Part shown: positions 1 to 13,056 of the stretch, piece after piece
Numbering within the stretch: the first letter of the stretch is position 1
Layout: each line of letters begins with the position of its first letter
Origin: Anoplopoma fimbria
Lineage: Eukaryota; Chordata; Actinopteri; Perciformes; Anoplopomatidae
Direction: 5' to 3'
Length of the DNA: 64,000 nt
NCBI RefSeq assembly: GCF_027596085.1
Contig: NC_072465.1
Location: forward strand, 18,926,207 to 18,990,206
The notes under the pieces: model-generated
Told to the model about the DNA's origin: nothing
Seen by the model: only the letters and a program-made list of their open reading frames with translations
Database searches by the model: none
Made by a program: the position numbers and the translations under genes

Positions 1-1375
1 TCAACCTCACTTGAAGCTGTGACTGACCTTGAACCTGCCGTGTTCCCCGGTAATTTACTTGGGCCAGACTTACACAATAACTGCTGGGCTTCTGAAATGA
101 AAGGAAGACAAGAGAAAGAGGACCTCTGTTTGCTGGAGAGCCACCAAACACACAAACAGAAGCCATGCCTGTGAAGCGTTTCAGTCTTATTTGGATAACC
201 TTCACAGATGAAAGACCACAGAGACAGAGAGTCCAGGCTACACTGTGAAATTGGTTGCTCCAGAAAATCAAGTCACGCCTCGCAATGTGACATTAAATTT
301 GATGTAACCTGGAGGTTTGGAGGTGCATTTAGTTTTACTTGGAATAAATTGTCATTATGAAATTCATAATGTGGCAGGCTAGTGAGCCGAGGCAACATGT
401 AGCGACAATATTTCAGGATGGTGATTCGGTTGTAGAAGTTTATTATGCAATAATAATAATAATAAAAATAATGAAAAAGTAATTAATATTATATATTTTT
501 TTCCCTGTTTTGACTTGAAAGGGCTGATCTCTGACATCAATTGACAAACTTCCCCCAAATGTATGCACGTAAACATGCATCAATGCATCAATGTCCAATA
601 TTTATTTTCATTGCTCTAATGTGCTTAATGATTTATGTAGCACCTTCAATATAGATGACCTCAGAATATGGGCAGCGGTCCAAATTTGAGCCAAGCAAGC
701 TATAATTCACCCAGCCAGCAAGGCAAGGAAGCTATTTGAGAACAATAATAACCTCGACCCCCAAAATGACCCCTTTTCCAAACGAATGGTCACAGTCGAC
801 ACAAACACCTTGATTCACGAGTCGGTAGGTAGTGAGGAGGAGGTGTTAGCTCAACCCAACAGATCCGCCTCAACAAACATGGTGAGCAACATTTACAAAC
901 AGGGTACACACAACAATCATTTCCAATCCTTAGGTGTTTAAATTCAGTACGTAAGAATAATAACAAATAATAATAACTATAAAAAATAACTGTAAAAACA
1001 AAAATTCAAAACTGTGGAGCAACTTAATGGTGTGTGGAGCAACTTAATGCATACAGTTTCATATGAACTTAAAGGAAAGCTGTTTTTCTTAGACCCACAA
1101 CTCTCGTAGAATATTAACCCTTTCATATTTAACATCATGTTGCTACATTATACCTGTGTTAAGGTTAATATGATATGTGCGTTTTGTATGACCTTGCGAT
1201 CTATTCCATGTGCCAAATAATAATGCTTCCTTTAAGGAACTGACTCTGTTTGGAAAATGTATTGTTTTCTATAAGCAGTAAAATTATGTCTCAGTTATTT
1301 CTCACTGACTAAACAAACCCTGATGATGCATTTCTATAAATAAAACACTGCATCGGTAGGCACTAAAGAAACTTT
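1..1375. other. Intergenic DNA, no gene seen
   Basis: AT-rich single-copy-looking sequence with a short (AAT)n run near 450-465. Open frames are short and bounded by frequent stops, and no splice-flanked coding segment, RNA gene or clear transposon end was recognised. Confidence 0.6.
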
Positions 1376-1432
1376 AGGTTACTTAACGTAACCCCGGTTC
1401 TTTGATAACAGAGTGAGGTGTTTCACTATGGG

Positions 1433-1516
1433 AATCGCCTCGGCGTGACCAACTATGGAAGCTCCAATGACACCACGTCTGTCACTGACAGACAGGTCGA
1501 ACTGTGCTGGGGCCCC
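1433..1516 (+). repeat. Left 84-bp inverted terminal repeat of DIRS-type element
   Basis: It begins AATCGCCTCGGCGTGACC and ends GGGGCCCC. It is the exact reverse complement of 2463-2546 over all 84 bases, and identity stops immediately inside the repeat. It abuts the broken reverse transcriptase frame directly. Confidence 0.92.
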
Positions 1517-1519
1517 TGA

Positions 1520-1790
1520 AGAAGTAACGGGAGTAAAAACCCCGTAGAGCTTCCTCCCTCGGGACCGCTCTGATCGCTTGTTTGTTTAGCAGTGATGCTA
1601 TTTCGTCCTTCAGGACTCGTGCTGAATCCCCCTTGGCCACTGAAACTAACACACCGTTGAATCTGGGTGGTTTCATAGCGAACTGTAGTCTGTACCCCTG
1701 AGAAATAGTGGACAAAACCCATGGGTGCACTGCGCATGCGCGCCACTGGTCTGCGCGGGCAGAGAGTGGACTTAACCCATACGGTGACGT
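1520..1790 (-). pseudogene. Reverse transcriptase N-terminal fragment (DIRS-like)
   Basis: The minus-strand translation reads through a tract with the WRACAVHPW, QGYRLQF and EIASLLNKQAIRAV blocks that precede the catalytic palm of DIRS and Gypsy-type reverse transcriptases. The frame then runs into the left inverted repeat and stops, so the YxDD-type active site and all downstream domains are absent. An open frame extends upstream to about 2117 with low-similarity sequence that could be the end of a gag-like region. It cannot encode an active polymerase. Confidence 0.65.
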
Positions 1791-2462
1791 CACCTCCCTT
1801 ACCTGGAGGGAGCCGCCTTCCCTCGGAGGAGCGTGAGCTCCCCCTGCAGGGATTATAGGGGCACAACATGGTTTTGTTTTTATTTTGTTTTGTGGGGAGC
1901 ATTTCGCCCTCGGCCCTCGGCCTGGCTGCGAAAATGCTACATTTATTTTTACATTCGCTGAACTGGGTGGAAGTGCTTGGTGACACTCTGTTACCTGCCG
2001 CCCCTGTAACTCCTGCCCTTGAACGTGAGGGAGGAGAAATTGAGAAAGTACCTCTGGAGAACTGGAAAACACCAGGGACTCTGAAACATGAACTAGGGGG
2101 TTCGGCCAAACCTCCATCTCCTTTCTTTTCTTTGAAGGAGGAGGAGAGGGAGAAGCAAGGCTGGTTAGGTTGCGCGCGTAAACAAATACAGGTCAGTTGG
2201 GAGAACAGTTCGCCTTGACGCGGACACTGCTCGAATATCCTATGTAACTTCTAAAGTATACTTCTATCGAAGTACTTACTCAGCAAATCCAGACTAAAGC
2301 CAAGAACTGCGTTCGGCGACGTTTCCTTAACAGGTCGTCTGTGAACTGTTGAGCAGAAAATCCAAGCTAGCCTAGATGAGCTGAGGGAGCTATAGTTTCT
2401 TCACGGGAAGAAAGCGAGAATGATTTGGGATGGGACGGTCGACTGTGGAAATATGAGGGGGC

Positions 2463-2546
2463 GGGGCCCCAGCACAGTTCGACCTGTCTGTCAGTGACAG
2501 ACGTGGTGTCATTGGAGCTTCCATAGTTGGTCACGCCGAGGCGATT
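2463..2546 (-). repeat. Right 84-bp inverted terminal repeat of DIRS-type element
   Basis: It begins GGGGCCCC and ends GGCGATT, and is the exact reverse complement of 1433-1516. The flank beyond it (AAGAACACATTATG) does not match the sequence outside the left repeat. Confidence 0.92.
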
Positions 2547-4141
2547 AAGAACACATTATGATGATTGTGATGCGTTATTAGTACTTGGCAAATCATAGGA
2601 AACATTTTTAAATACCATACAAAGCTTTTGATTCCTTCTATCTGTCTTTTGTTTAAATGTAAGAGGGGTTGCATGAGCACAAAATAGTGTTTGTGTCTAT
2701 GAATATATCTGTGGCAGAAGGGGGGAGGGTTATAGATCCTGAGACTGCAGAGTGTATGCACAAAGATTGTGCACCTTAATTGTATCTTTCTTTGTGTTTG
2801 TACACTTTTGTGAAGGCCTTTATTGGAAATACAATGTGTATTTTTTCATATAAATACTTGACAGTGACTAATGGTTTGTTGGTCTGAATATGCAATCTTT
2901 TACAAACATTATTTCACTTCTTCATAGCTAAAAAAGCATTATAAGCAAAATGTTCCCCATCTCTAAAAAACAGTGTACATTGTAGATGCAACCATGTAAC
3001 TTATCCTAAAAAGCAGGGGATAAAACATTTTGTTATAGTTAGACTTTTCAGCAATGATCCAAAACATGGCCTCCAATGAAAATGTCTTTCAATGAGTCTG
3101 AATTACATCAGTTTCAATTCAGTTGAGTAGCACAAAATGGTTTGCGCCATTCAGCTCCACGTGAGAAATAAGCTTTAGGTCATTACGCAGCTGCACCTTC
3201 TCACTGTTCTTCTCCTAATAGGAACATAGGATGCAATGGTTCAGAATCCTCCTTCTCGGTTGTCATGGATCATCTCGTAATGTCTCCACAGCCCACAGCC
3301 CTTACTTCCCCCTCTCTCTGTCCATCTTGATCACTCTGACTTTCTCTCTCCCTGCCTTCCTTTTCCCTCTTGCTCTTTTCTCTCCCTCGCCTTGGCTGAG
3401 ATAAATAGGAGGTATTTAACTCTGATGTGAGAACATAATGTCTCCTGCTCGGTAAAAACTACATTTGTCAGTGCCACAGTGCTTTCTGCTCAGGGTAATT
3501 GTGCGCCATTGTCTTGCCGGGAGATATTCCTGAGGCAGACAAGGAAGCGAGGTTGGTGGGAGAGGGGAATTTCATGCCATGTGGAAATGAAAGAATGTGT
3601 TGTTCTAGTATGTGACACATGCGGTGGCCTGTATGATTAATTGTGCTATTAGCAGATGCAACCAGTTCCATGCTATTTGGATCATGCTGATCCGTAACGT
3701 CTTCATTTTTGTTTTTGTGATTTGTGGGTTAAACACTTCGATAACACTTTCAATGCTGGCAATATCTAAAAAGGCATTATAATTATACTTATAATGAGTT
3801 ATAATCTGCTTATGGCACTGTATAATTATAGATATAATCACTAATAAATAATTATTATTCTTTTTAACAATAATCATAATACATGTTAAAGTATTTATCA
3901 TGAATGAAAATGTTTCCAACATTCTTTAAATGGCTTAAGCTTAAGGGAGATATCATATAACTGTATCTGTGGTTTATTTCAGTGTACATAACAACTTCTT
4001 GCTGAGTGTTAGTTAGTCCTAAATTGAATATGGCCCTAATGTTAAATAACCTTTCACCTGATAATTAGGTAGCAATATTTGTATTGCCATGATCTGTATT
4101 TTAGCCAAGGAGAAGTATGTGTTTACCTTCTGTTTTACATA
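2547..4141. other. Intergenic DNA, no gene seen
   Basis: AT-rich sequence without recognisable coding exons. A somewhat GC-richer stretch at about 3150-3560 has a pyrimidine-rich run near 3300-3390. It could be conserved noncoding DNA, but nothing in the sequence alone proves this. Confidence 0.55.
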
Positions 4142-4658
4142 TTAACCCTTGTGTTGTCTTAACCTTCTGTATACACCACTTGTCCTAAGGGTCAAAAATG
4201 ACCCGCCTTCACTAAACCCCTAAAATAAAGCAGCTTGATTGCATTTTAAACCCCAAATCTATTTTGCATGAAGAAACAACCTGTCATTCATCACAAACTT
4301 TGTGAATATCTAGGTTTTTCCTCTTCACAGTGCAGAAAGACTGTGTTTAATCAGTGGAATCCACTCATTTTTATTATCCTCCTGGACATCTGAATAAATC
4401 AGATCTAGGAGTGAAACGTGCACTCATGGCTACGGTAAAGAGAGTACTGGGGGTACTGTCATCTGCAGCACCTTTATAGCCTCTGACTGCATTCCCCATT
4501 AGTAAACAATGCTTTCAAGAAATGTTTATTCTGTCTGATCTTGTTTGTATTTTGTCTGTGAACTTCAGTCAGGTGTGGGGTCGTGGAGGGGAAATGCTGC
4601 ACATTCCTGAGAAAGTTTTAGTTTTTCCTGAGTTCAATCAGTAGCACACGTAATCTCA

Positions 4659-4746
<88 letters not shown>

Positions 4747-5016
4747 TGTGTGTGTGTTTTTTATGGTTTCTGTAGTATGAAAATGATTGTATAACTCCCG
4801 GGTCAAAAATGACCCCTAAGACAAGATTTGTACCCTGTTGGTGTACAGCTTTTATGGAAATATGAACAAAGGCAATGTTTAACTTTTTCTCATGTTGGGG
4901 TCATTCTAGGAAAAGTCATTGAATTTCAAGTTGAAAAAAGATCATTAAGGGGGTTTCCTGTGCTATTAAACATAGTGGCGGGTCATTTTTGACCCCTAAG
5001 ACAACACAAGGGTTAA
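4142..5016. mobile_element. piggyBac-type nonautonomous element
   Basis: TTAA at both ends (4142-4145, 5013-5016) flanks perfect 16-bp inverted repeats CCCTTGTGTTGTCTTA (4146-4161) and TAAGACAACACAAGGG (4997-5012). TTAA duplication plus a CCC-beginning terminus is the hallmark of the piggyBac superfamily. A subterminal near-palindrome, GGTCAAAAATGACC, occurs near the left end (about 4191-4204), inside (about 4801-4814) and, inverted, at the right end (about 4981-4994). The left end carries about 27 extra bp between terminal and subterminal repeats. No transposase frame is present, so the copy depends on an outside enzyme. A long (TG)n tract lies inside. Confidence 0.78.
4663..4757. repeat. 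(TG)n microsatellite
   Basis: About 95 bp of TG dinucleotide repeat with one GAG interruption near its right end, inside the piggyBac-type element. Confidence 0.95.
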
Positions 5017-8000
5017 ACACAATCCATTAGCTGAAACATGCATCTCAAGACAGACAGACGAAAGGCTGAAAATCTGTTGATACTCACATAAAATGAGTTA
5101 AATAAGGAGTATGTCCATCAAGTAGTACTGTATGTTCAGTCTTCAGCTGCCATTTCTGTTTTGTTTTCCAAAATATTCAGAAAATTTGATATGATCTGTT
5201 TACTGTAGTCTTTTGCCACACAGACAGTACTGCAATTTTCGTTGTTTGACGTGTTCAAGATCTTGAAAGTCATTAGAATGCATGGAGATACCATGTTGAC
5301 TATACATAGCCTCTGTGGTAATTTGAGACGGGCCACAATTACACCATCACTAACTGACTACTGGATTCCCCATATAAACTTTGAAAAGTTTCTCTTGAAG
5401 TACGACTTTGACATCTGTATTCTATAAATAGCACCCTCAGTGGGTTTCTTGTAAGGCTGAAGTAAAGTGCTCTCTTTGTAATCAGGACTCGGTTGATGGG
5501 CTCGCCTCACTGATGACGAGGCTTGTGAAAGCGCCTCGTGGGGAATAAAGCACTCACCTGCTTTGAGTTGTTAATTCCGTCGTCACACGACAATCCTACT
5601 CCCTACAACCCACAATCAGTGTCACCCTGTAAAAAAAAAAGGGTCTCTTGAAAGAAGAATAAATGGACATTGTATCCCTTCTGTTAGCACAGGACCTTAC
5701 AATGAGGACCTTACACTGACCTTACAATGAGCATCATAATCCAGCCTTAACTATATACTGTATAGATATATAAATAGCCATGGTAACCACATCTGGTGTA
5801 AAGTCAGAAGTGCTGAAACAAAAAGGTAAAATGTTCCCACCTTTTCACATAAAACTACATACATATTACAAAGGATAATCTGTGATATATTTCACACAGG
5901 TGTTGCCCTGATTGTCCTGATAGTTTACAAAAAAACAAACCACCAACACTTCACCACAGCTGACGGGCAGTTGTAGGCTGATCACTGGGGGATATTTTTT
6001 TTTTTTACGTTATACAACCCAGTCAAGCTATGTGAACCGCCACCACAATTGTCTTATGTGCAGGAGTAATGGCGGAAACACTCTGTAAGCAGCTAACAAC
6101 CGAAACATGATGGACAGATCCACCTCTTGAACTAGGTGGACTTTCAGGGCTCTGATAGATGGGGGCATAATTAGGCGATGCACAGCTTGGAAGTAAGTCT
6201 CGCCTGAGAAAATACCTTCAGGGGAGAGAACGTCTCCCAGACATTAGTGCATTTATAATGACATTGGTTAGTTGAAAGTTGCTTAGTTTCACCTGGACCA
6301 ATAACTGTGGTTCTGAATTTTATTATTTTATGTGGGAATGTGTAATTTAGTCAAATTTGTTGACTGAATAAAGATAAGGCCTGTCCCAAAATGTTTTACT
6401 GCTTGAAGATGATTAACCCACTTGCCAATCCAAATTAGACAACAAATTAAAATTACTTATTTTTATTTAGGTGTTGTGATATAGCATAATGTCTTTCCAC
6501 TTATGCACAACATGCTGTGACCCTGGAAGCAAATATTTAGACATGTAGATGTGAACCCAAGTGCATTCGGGCTGTGAAGCATCTCTTTGTGTCCAGAGCT
6601 CGCTACCTTCCCAAGCCTCCCAGTCATTCAAATGGTAAACTAGCAGAACCAACTCTTAATTCATTGGGCAGCATTAACAGTCCAGTCCAGCTCTCACCAC
6701 TCCAGCCTGACTCACTGTTTCCCACTACTTTCTCCAAACAGAGAAAAGGAAAGCATTTACCATGAGAAAGGAGACAGGGAGGACAGTTAGAGAGCTGGAT
6801 GTGGCACGCTTAATCTGTAATCTGTCTCTGCCATTTTTCTTCGAAGCATGTCCTATTCAGTTTTTGTTGTTGTTGTGTCCGTCTTGTGTTCTTCTCAGTT
6901 GCACTCCCACCAGTAACCACAGTGCTCAGCTTAAAAGTAGCACAAGTGAGAAAGTAAGAACTAATATTTTAACCAAGTTAACAAAAAAAACCTAAATGTT
7001 ATTGTTGGCCTGACATGAAGGATAAGGCATGACAAGTAAAAAAACTACCTTTGAATACATTTTTCCCTCAATCACAATATTTTGTACACATTAATGTTTT
7101 GTACACAACCATGTCTACAAAGATAGTAATAACAAAAAGGAATCACAAACTTTAAATCCCATTGAATTTTGCATTCAATATTAACCAGTATACCAGTTAT
7201 CTGTCCTCTATGATCAAGCTTCTCTCAAAACTAGAAACAACAAGACAAAAACTTTATTCAAACTTAATTTCAAGCCACACTATCTCCATTATAAATGTGT
7301 ATAAGAACTACAATAAGTGCTAAATAACGTCCCACAATTTCATGAAGGGTTGGGGGGCCTTAAAGAACATCTGTCTGCAAACATAAAGTGACTGCAGGAG
7401 ACGTGCATATGGCATTCAACACCATGTTGAGTGTTGAAACCCATGTTAATACCCAACTGCCTCTCGAACATCCACCTAATTACATCTGATTTCTCTCAGC
7501 ACGCCCTCGGCAATGTTGGAATTGAAGCAAAAAGCAAAGACAAGTGAATGTTCTGCTCCGGTGGCTCAGGTTATGTGGAATGAGAGGAAGAGAGGGAGCA
7601 GCAGGATGGGAGAGTCTACGTGCAATCACTCAATCATCTGCACTTGATTTGCATAGTAACTGTAGCCTTTAGAAACCCATATAAATTTCCCTTGCCTTCC
7701 ACTTCCTGCCAAATTCTGCACACTAGCATGGGTTTGAATGATAATGAATATGATGAGGAAAAACTATCCAGTTGGCTTATTCTGTTTTCCAAGCTTTTAT
7801 GTTATTGAAATTCTCTTTATGAGTTCATGATTTTTGGAATCTCAGTATGAATTCATTTATGAGTAAAAAAACATTGAGATGACTAGAAATCATTTTTGTG
7901 AGAAGAAATCTGTGTGTGTAGTTGGTCATGTGTTTGGATTTGTGATAGGACTCATTTTTGCTGTCGGTATTATATATAGGCTGTTACACGCACCAAGAGT

Positions 8001-8819
8001 TTGATAATACTGAGTGATAGGCTTGCATCGGAACTGTCATGGAAGTTATTATACTGTAAATAACGTTTGTCCGTGTATGTATGTGTGTTTGTATGTGTCA
8101 GAGGGCTTGACAGCCGAGGGCAGGCAGGCATGAGATCAGATTCCTTCCTGTCTGCATAAGTAGCATTAGGGAGAGAGAGAGAGAGAAGGAAGTGAAAGAG
8201 AGAGAGGGATCAGGGGGGTGTTGACATATAACGCATCCTTGGTTGGATGTCGTTCTGTTGAGCAATGAATCGTTGTACCGTAGAGGACATTTATTCGAGG
8301 ATGCATATCTTTAGCATCTCTGTTTTTTCCCCTAATATGGGTTTTGTATAGAAGGACACATACTCACTTAAAAGGCAGTAGGGTGTAGCCCCTAAATTGC
8401 TGTGTCTCAATTACAGTGGACTATATTAATTGCCGGATTGGATCAAGAATTGTAACCATGTGACTTGCCGCCCACCTGTTGCCGGCTTTCGTAGGAAAAC
8501 ACACAAAAAATGAGGGTGATTTTTGCACAATATTTTAAGAACTGTTGTATGAGGATACATCGACTGTATATGTAGCGTTTAGCTGGCATCGTGAAGCTCT
8601 GGGATGGAAATATCAGTCGGTCCAGACTAAATAGTTGAATATAATGGATTATCCTGTAATGTGTTGCAGTCACTCATGGTGCCCAGAGGATGAATCCTAC
8701 TGACTTTGGTCATCACCTAGGTTTTTTTTCCCTCTAAAACCACCAGCAGATCTAACACTTTTCCAGTGAAATATCTCTTTATCTACTTAATAAATTGGTA
8801 CATTTTGCACGGACACTCA
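5017..8819. other. Intergenic DNA, no gene seen
   Basis: AT-rich sequence with a short A-run near 5631-5640 and a GA-rich patch at about 8165-8215. No exon-like segment with matching splice sites was recognised. Confidence 0.55.
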
Positions 8820-9115
8820 GGTTCCCAGTTGATGAATCGTAAGGACTCTTGTGATGTCTTAACTTTTCAGCTACATCCTAAGGGCAAAGTCCTAATTTGT
8901 ACAACCTTGGTTTATGACCAAATACCTCTAAAATGAATGGCATTCGCATCATCTACAGATGTCCTTTGTGTTTAATGCTAATATGCAATTAGCATGCAGC
9001 ACACTAAATGCTGATCATGGTGAAGAATCAATATACTAAACTGAGCTTGTTAGCATGCTGATGTTAGCATTCAGCTCAAAGCAACGCTGTGCCAAAGTAT
9101 AGCCTCAAATTGGCA
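8820..9115 (+). repeat. Dispersed teleost repeat, 'GTTAGCATGC' family, copy 1
   Basis: Diverged copy of a repeat common in fish intergenic DNA. It has 'ACCAAATACCT', 'CCTTTGTGTTTAATGCTAAT', repeated GCTAGCATGC/GTTAGCATGC words, and 'AGCTCAAAGCAACGCTGTGCC'. Related copies lie at about 12030, 33170 (inverted), 35590 and 49135. No coding capacity was seen. Confidence 0.55.
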
Positions 9116-12029
9116 ATAGCATTGCTATGGAGTTGATTGGCTTATGCTCGAATAGAACTGGTTCATATAGGAGGCTTTGTCCAGTAACATCAAAAATTAA
9201 TGTTTATAGTTATTCCCAGTTCTAGTTATAGAGAGGGTGGAAACAGGACATGGTCAAAAATGGGGACAACTGTGCACACTGTCGAAAAGGGGATATAAAA
9301 AAGCAAGAATTGTAAATATTTTCTTTTGCCTCATTTGAAGCCAGAAAACATATTTTAAGCTCAACATTTAATATTGTTTTATATCATTTTTGAATTACTT
9401 ATTTATATTGAATTATCACAATAGCCACCAGGGTGCAAAGGCTTTGTGCAACTTCCAAAATACCATGTAATATCATGTAAATATTACATTACGTTCCAAA
9501 TCCTTGTATCTTGCTGTCAGGTGGTGCTGTAACCTTTCACAAAACCAAACACATGTGAATCACCTGTAATGGAAGATGTCCCATTGTTCCCACGGCGACG
9601 ACTGTGCCTGAATCTCAAACAAGCAGTTTTAACATTCATGGTACTGAACTCATCCCTCTCTTTTTGTTTTCCCCTTCCACCATGAACAGACATACTTTTG
9701 ATGCAATTTTAGCCTCTTTGTCTGTTGGGTGGATAGTACTCTTCAGAAAATGTTGTCAAGTACATGATGTTTCTTGAGAGACACAAGCCCATGATAACTT
9801 GGCTAAGTTAAAGAGCACTTGGCTGATGAGGTGATAGCTCTTGACAGCAAAGGGAATATTTTAATTAAACCTTCTACAATAGTATGATAAGGTTTTCAGG
9901 CTCAATGAAAACCTCCTGTTTATGCTCATCATGAGGTTTTAGCACAGGTTGTCCTACCAAATTATCTCAAAAACATTGTTTTTAAGACTAAAGGGTTACT
10001 AAGCACTGTCAAGGTGTTGTGAAATAAAAATCCTGAATAAAAAAACATAGAAAAATAAGCTATATAAGAGGAAGAACAAACATTTATTAATTGCTTACCC
10101 AACGTTCCAAGTTTCCTACCATATCTCCGTCACAGATGCAATATGTGTTACTCGACATTGTGCATAGTCTTGTTCTATTTAGTCTTCTCTGCTTAAATGT
10201 AGAAGAGGATGCCTCACCTAAAGGGGACCGCTTCTGAGCTTTGAGATGCGACGCAACGCCAACAGTCCTGCAACATTTGGTTATAAATGTGGCATGGCAA
10301 AATACCTCAGGAACTGGAAGGGATAGGATGGGTTCATTGGTTGAGGCTTTGGCATGGCAATCACTCACACTAACCTAAGAGAAGAGAAGAGAAAAATGTG
10401 TGGGGAAGAGGCAGAGACTAAGTACGGAGACGAGGAGAGCAAAGACAATGAGCGTTGAGCTCTGTTTGGGGCTCTTTACTCTTTTGTGCCAGGAGAAAGG
10501 AGCTGTTTCCAGCTGGAAGTCACGCTCCCTGTTCTGTCACACAAGCCTCTTCTGTCTCCATTCATCACTAAAACACAGAGAGGGTCTGAAGAACACATTT
10601 AGTTCAAGCCCCAAACTGCTGCGTACCTGCACATGATACCAAACGGTTATAGTTGCTGCAGTTTACACCAATACATCCTGGTATTGCTTTTCTTGATCCC
10701 AATTTTTACTTAATTTGTTTGATTCACAACAATTTGACCACAGATGGTCTTTGATTTGTTTTTTGCTCCCTGCTTCTCTATAAGCTGTTAGGTAGAAGGA
10801 CAGTCAGATCCCGGGATGTAAAAGGACTGCCTCAAGGCTCTTTTCCTTCACCTTTAACAAGGCCAAAGCCTTGTGTTGATTGAGCGGTGTGGGATACTTT
10901 TGGCCTTTTACTGGGTCAGTGTGCGACCTGTGTTGTAACAGAGACATGCTGTGTCTTGCTGTGCTGTGCAGTAAGACAAGGAGCATAGTTTGACACCATC
11001 TGTTTAATAATCAGCCTGAATGGTGGTGTGCGACGGTCGCTGACCATTCTGGGATGTTTGTATCATGGTGACCGGTTCCTTAACCTAGGACTGTGTTTCC
11101 TTTTGAAAAACTGCTGTTATATAAAAGCTAGGCTACTGTAGGGAATGGGTTAGGTTGGTCCTGATTAAACGCACAGTTTGTTATTTCTACAGTTAGGGAT
11201 CTCTCAATCAGCGCTATAACAAAAGAAGGACTTTGATGATGGTGTGATGTAGTGTGGGATTAGGGGAGTTGTATTCTTCATTGTTAAACAACCGCAATAG
11301 CAGATAAAAATGACTAAGGCAGAAATCACATTCACGGGCTAGATAATGTATTAAAGTTTAATTCAAGTTACGCTTAGTTACATTTATTGACGTTATGTAA
11401 TTTCATTCTAATGAAATAGCCCCATGTAACGTTGACTAATGTAAAGTAAACTTGGTAACTTACCATTGGATGGTCTACCGCCTATACAGCTACTGTAGCT
11501 AACATCATGTGGTAATTCTGGTAAATCCAAGCAAAAAATCAATAGTTAACAATAGGGTGGCTCACCAACTTCCTTCCTCACTCTCTGATGGATCATCTTT
11601 TGTTTCCCTTGTTCCCTGGAAGTTGGAGCAACAAAAGGGGGTAAAGGGGATATGATGCTATTGACCACGTTTATATGCACACTAATATTCCAAATTTCAT
11701 ATAGGTCATGTGAACAGCCTATTCCTTTGCATATTCCGAAGAGAGGATTTCTGATTGAGACATGTGGGGTATGCCAATAATATTTATATTTTCGGAGCAT
11801 TCTTTGGACATGTATACAGCGCATTTGGAATATTTGTCTCAATGGGGCCTTTTACGACAGTTTTCAACATACTGCCTCCTGCATTTTTACGGCTAGCTCT
11901 GTGCGTTTCAGAGAAGTTGTACACAAACCATCTACCAACAGTTTGCAGAGATGCAGGTCAATAAGATAAACCCACAAATCTGGTTGGTTTCATTAGGAAA
12001 TGCATAACCTTCGATTCAGCTTTCCACTG
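9116..12029. other. Intergenic DNA with minor repeat remnants
   Basis: No supported gene. Around 11660-11870 the sequence has repeated words of the 'TTTATATGCACACTAATATTCC' type in both orientations, likely an old foldback repeat. A minus-strand open frame at 10087-10368 lacks recognisable domains. Confidence 0.45.
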
Positions 12030-12365
12030 CATGGCTCTAGGGATAGCAACGTCTGTTGGCCTTTCAGTTGTTGCAAGTCTTTTGTCCATACGGAAATATC
12101 TCAACAACTATTAGATGGCTTGCAATTCTATTGTAATAACTTGATGATCTCCTGGCTTTTCCTCCAAAGTTATCATTAGGTTGATACTTAGACCAAATAC
12201 CTGCAAAACTTATGACATTTCCATCAAGTTCAGCTGTACTTTGTGTTTATCGCTAATTAGCAAATTTGATAGCATTCTTACATGCTAAACTAGGATGGTT
12301 GACATGGTTATGTTAGCATGCAGACATATGTGTTCAGCTCTTAGTGCAATGCTCTCAGTCATGTT
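12030..12365 (+). repeat. Dispersed teleost repeat, 'GTTAGCATGC' family, copy 2
   Basis: Fuller copy. 'GGCTCTAGGGATAGCAACGTC' is followed by 'AATATCTCAACAACTATTAG', 'ACCAAATACCTGCAAAACT', 'TTTGTGTTTATCGCTAATTAG' and 'TGTTAGCATGCAG'. The order matches the reverse complement of the copy at 33170-33665. Confidence 0.65.
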
Positions 12366-13008
12366 ACCTTTCATACATTAAGAATGTATTCCTGATTCTA
12401 ATGTCAAATAACTGTAGTCATTTTTGCATCTTTGCAGTCAAGAGAGCAGTTTGCTACATATAAAAAAACTAGTATTCTGTCTGCAGAGCATATAGCCACT
12501 GTAACCTTTAGAAATGGCCTTCATAAGTAGGTTAGAGACAGAGATATAGTTGCCACTTGTATTAATGAGATATTTATTGATTGGCCCCCTCATCACAAAC
12601 TGATTAAGATCCCAGTAGCGCATCAGACATGACTGGTATTTATATATAATTGTATTTCTAGTATTTTTGTAGAATTGAAGTTCAGTCAAATAATATTGCC
12701 CCCTGCCATGCTGTAAGCAGTTGGATGTTCAGGTCACGGCAGTGCTGAGATCCTTTGCTCACAGTGACGCTGCACTGTAGTACGGTCCAAAAAGATAATC
12801 AAAAACATCTATTGATTTAATTTAAGTCTGTATTGTGTGAGGGAGTTAACGGAGGTTATATGAACGTCTTTAAAGAGAAATTCTCTCTCACATTATACAC
12901 CAATGTATCGGAATGACTCAATAATGGTTTGTACTCGAGTCATGAATACAAATTCTGTATCACTTGGACGCCATTTCAGATGGGACAAATATGCGTCACA
13001 ACCCTGTG

Positions 13009-13009
<1 letters not shown>

Positions 13010-13055
<46 letters not shown>
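13010..13055. repeat. (TG)n microsatellite
   Basis: About 23 uninterrupted TG units. Confidence 0.95.

Positions 13056-13056
<1 letters not shown>

Larger units (their letters stand above)
1376..2546 (-). mobile_element. Internally deleted DIRS-type retrotransposon
   Basis: Two perfectly matching 84-bp inverted repeats (1433-1516 and 2463-2546) enclose about 0.95 kb. On the minus strand the interior has an open frame whose C-terminal part (about 1790 down to 1520) resembles the start of a DIRS/Gypsy-type reverse transcriptase. Visible pieces include QGYRLQF and EIASLLNKQAIRAV, the usual block before the palm motifs. The similarity stops at the left inverted repeat, so most of the RT, RNase H and tyrosine recombinase are missing and the copy cannot move alone. 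About 57 bp outside the left repeat (1376-1432) contains a GTTAC-rich near-palindrome and may be the one-sided terminal extension seen in DIRS elements. No target duplication is evident, as expected for recombinase-mediated insertion. The outer left limit is uncertain. A foldback DNA transposon that captured an RT piece is the alternative. Confidence 0.7.

Noticed and set aside
1868..2218. Plus-strand frame of 116 codons
   Set aside because: Lies antisense to the DIRS-type reading frame and crosses purine-rich DNA; best explained as the opposite strand of the element.
10087..10368. 93-codon minus-strand frame ending near a pyrimidine-rich area
   Set aside because: No domain recognised and no splice partners. 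A few Cys/His residues are not arranged as a zinc finger I know.
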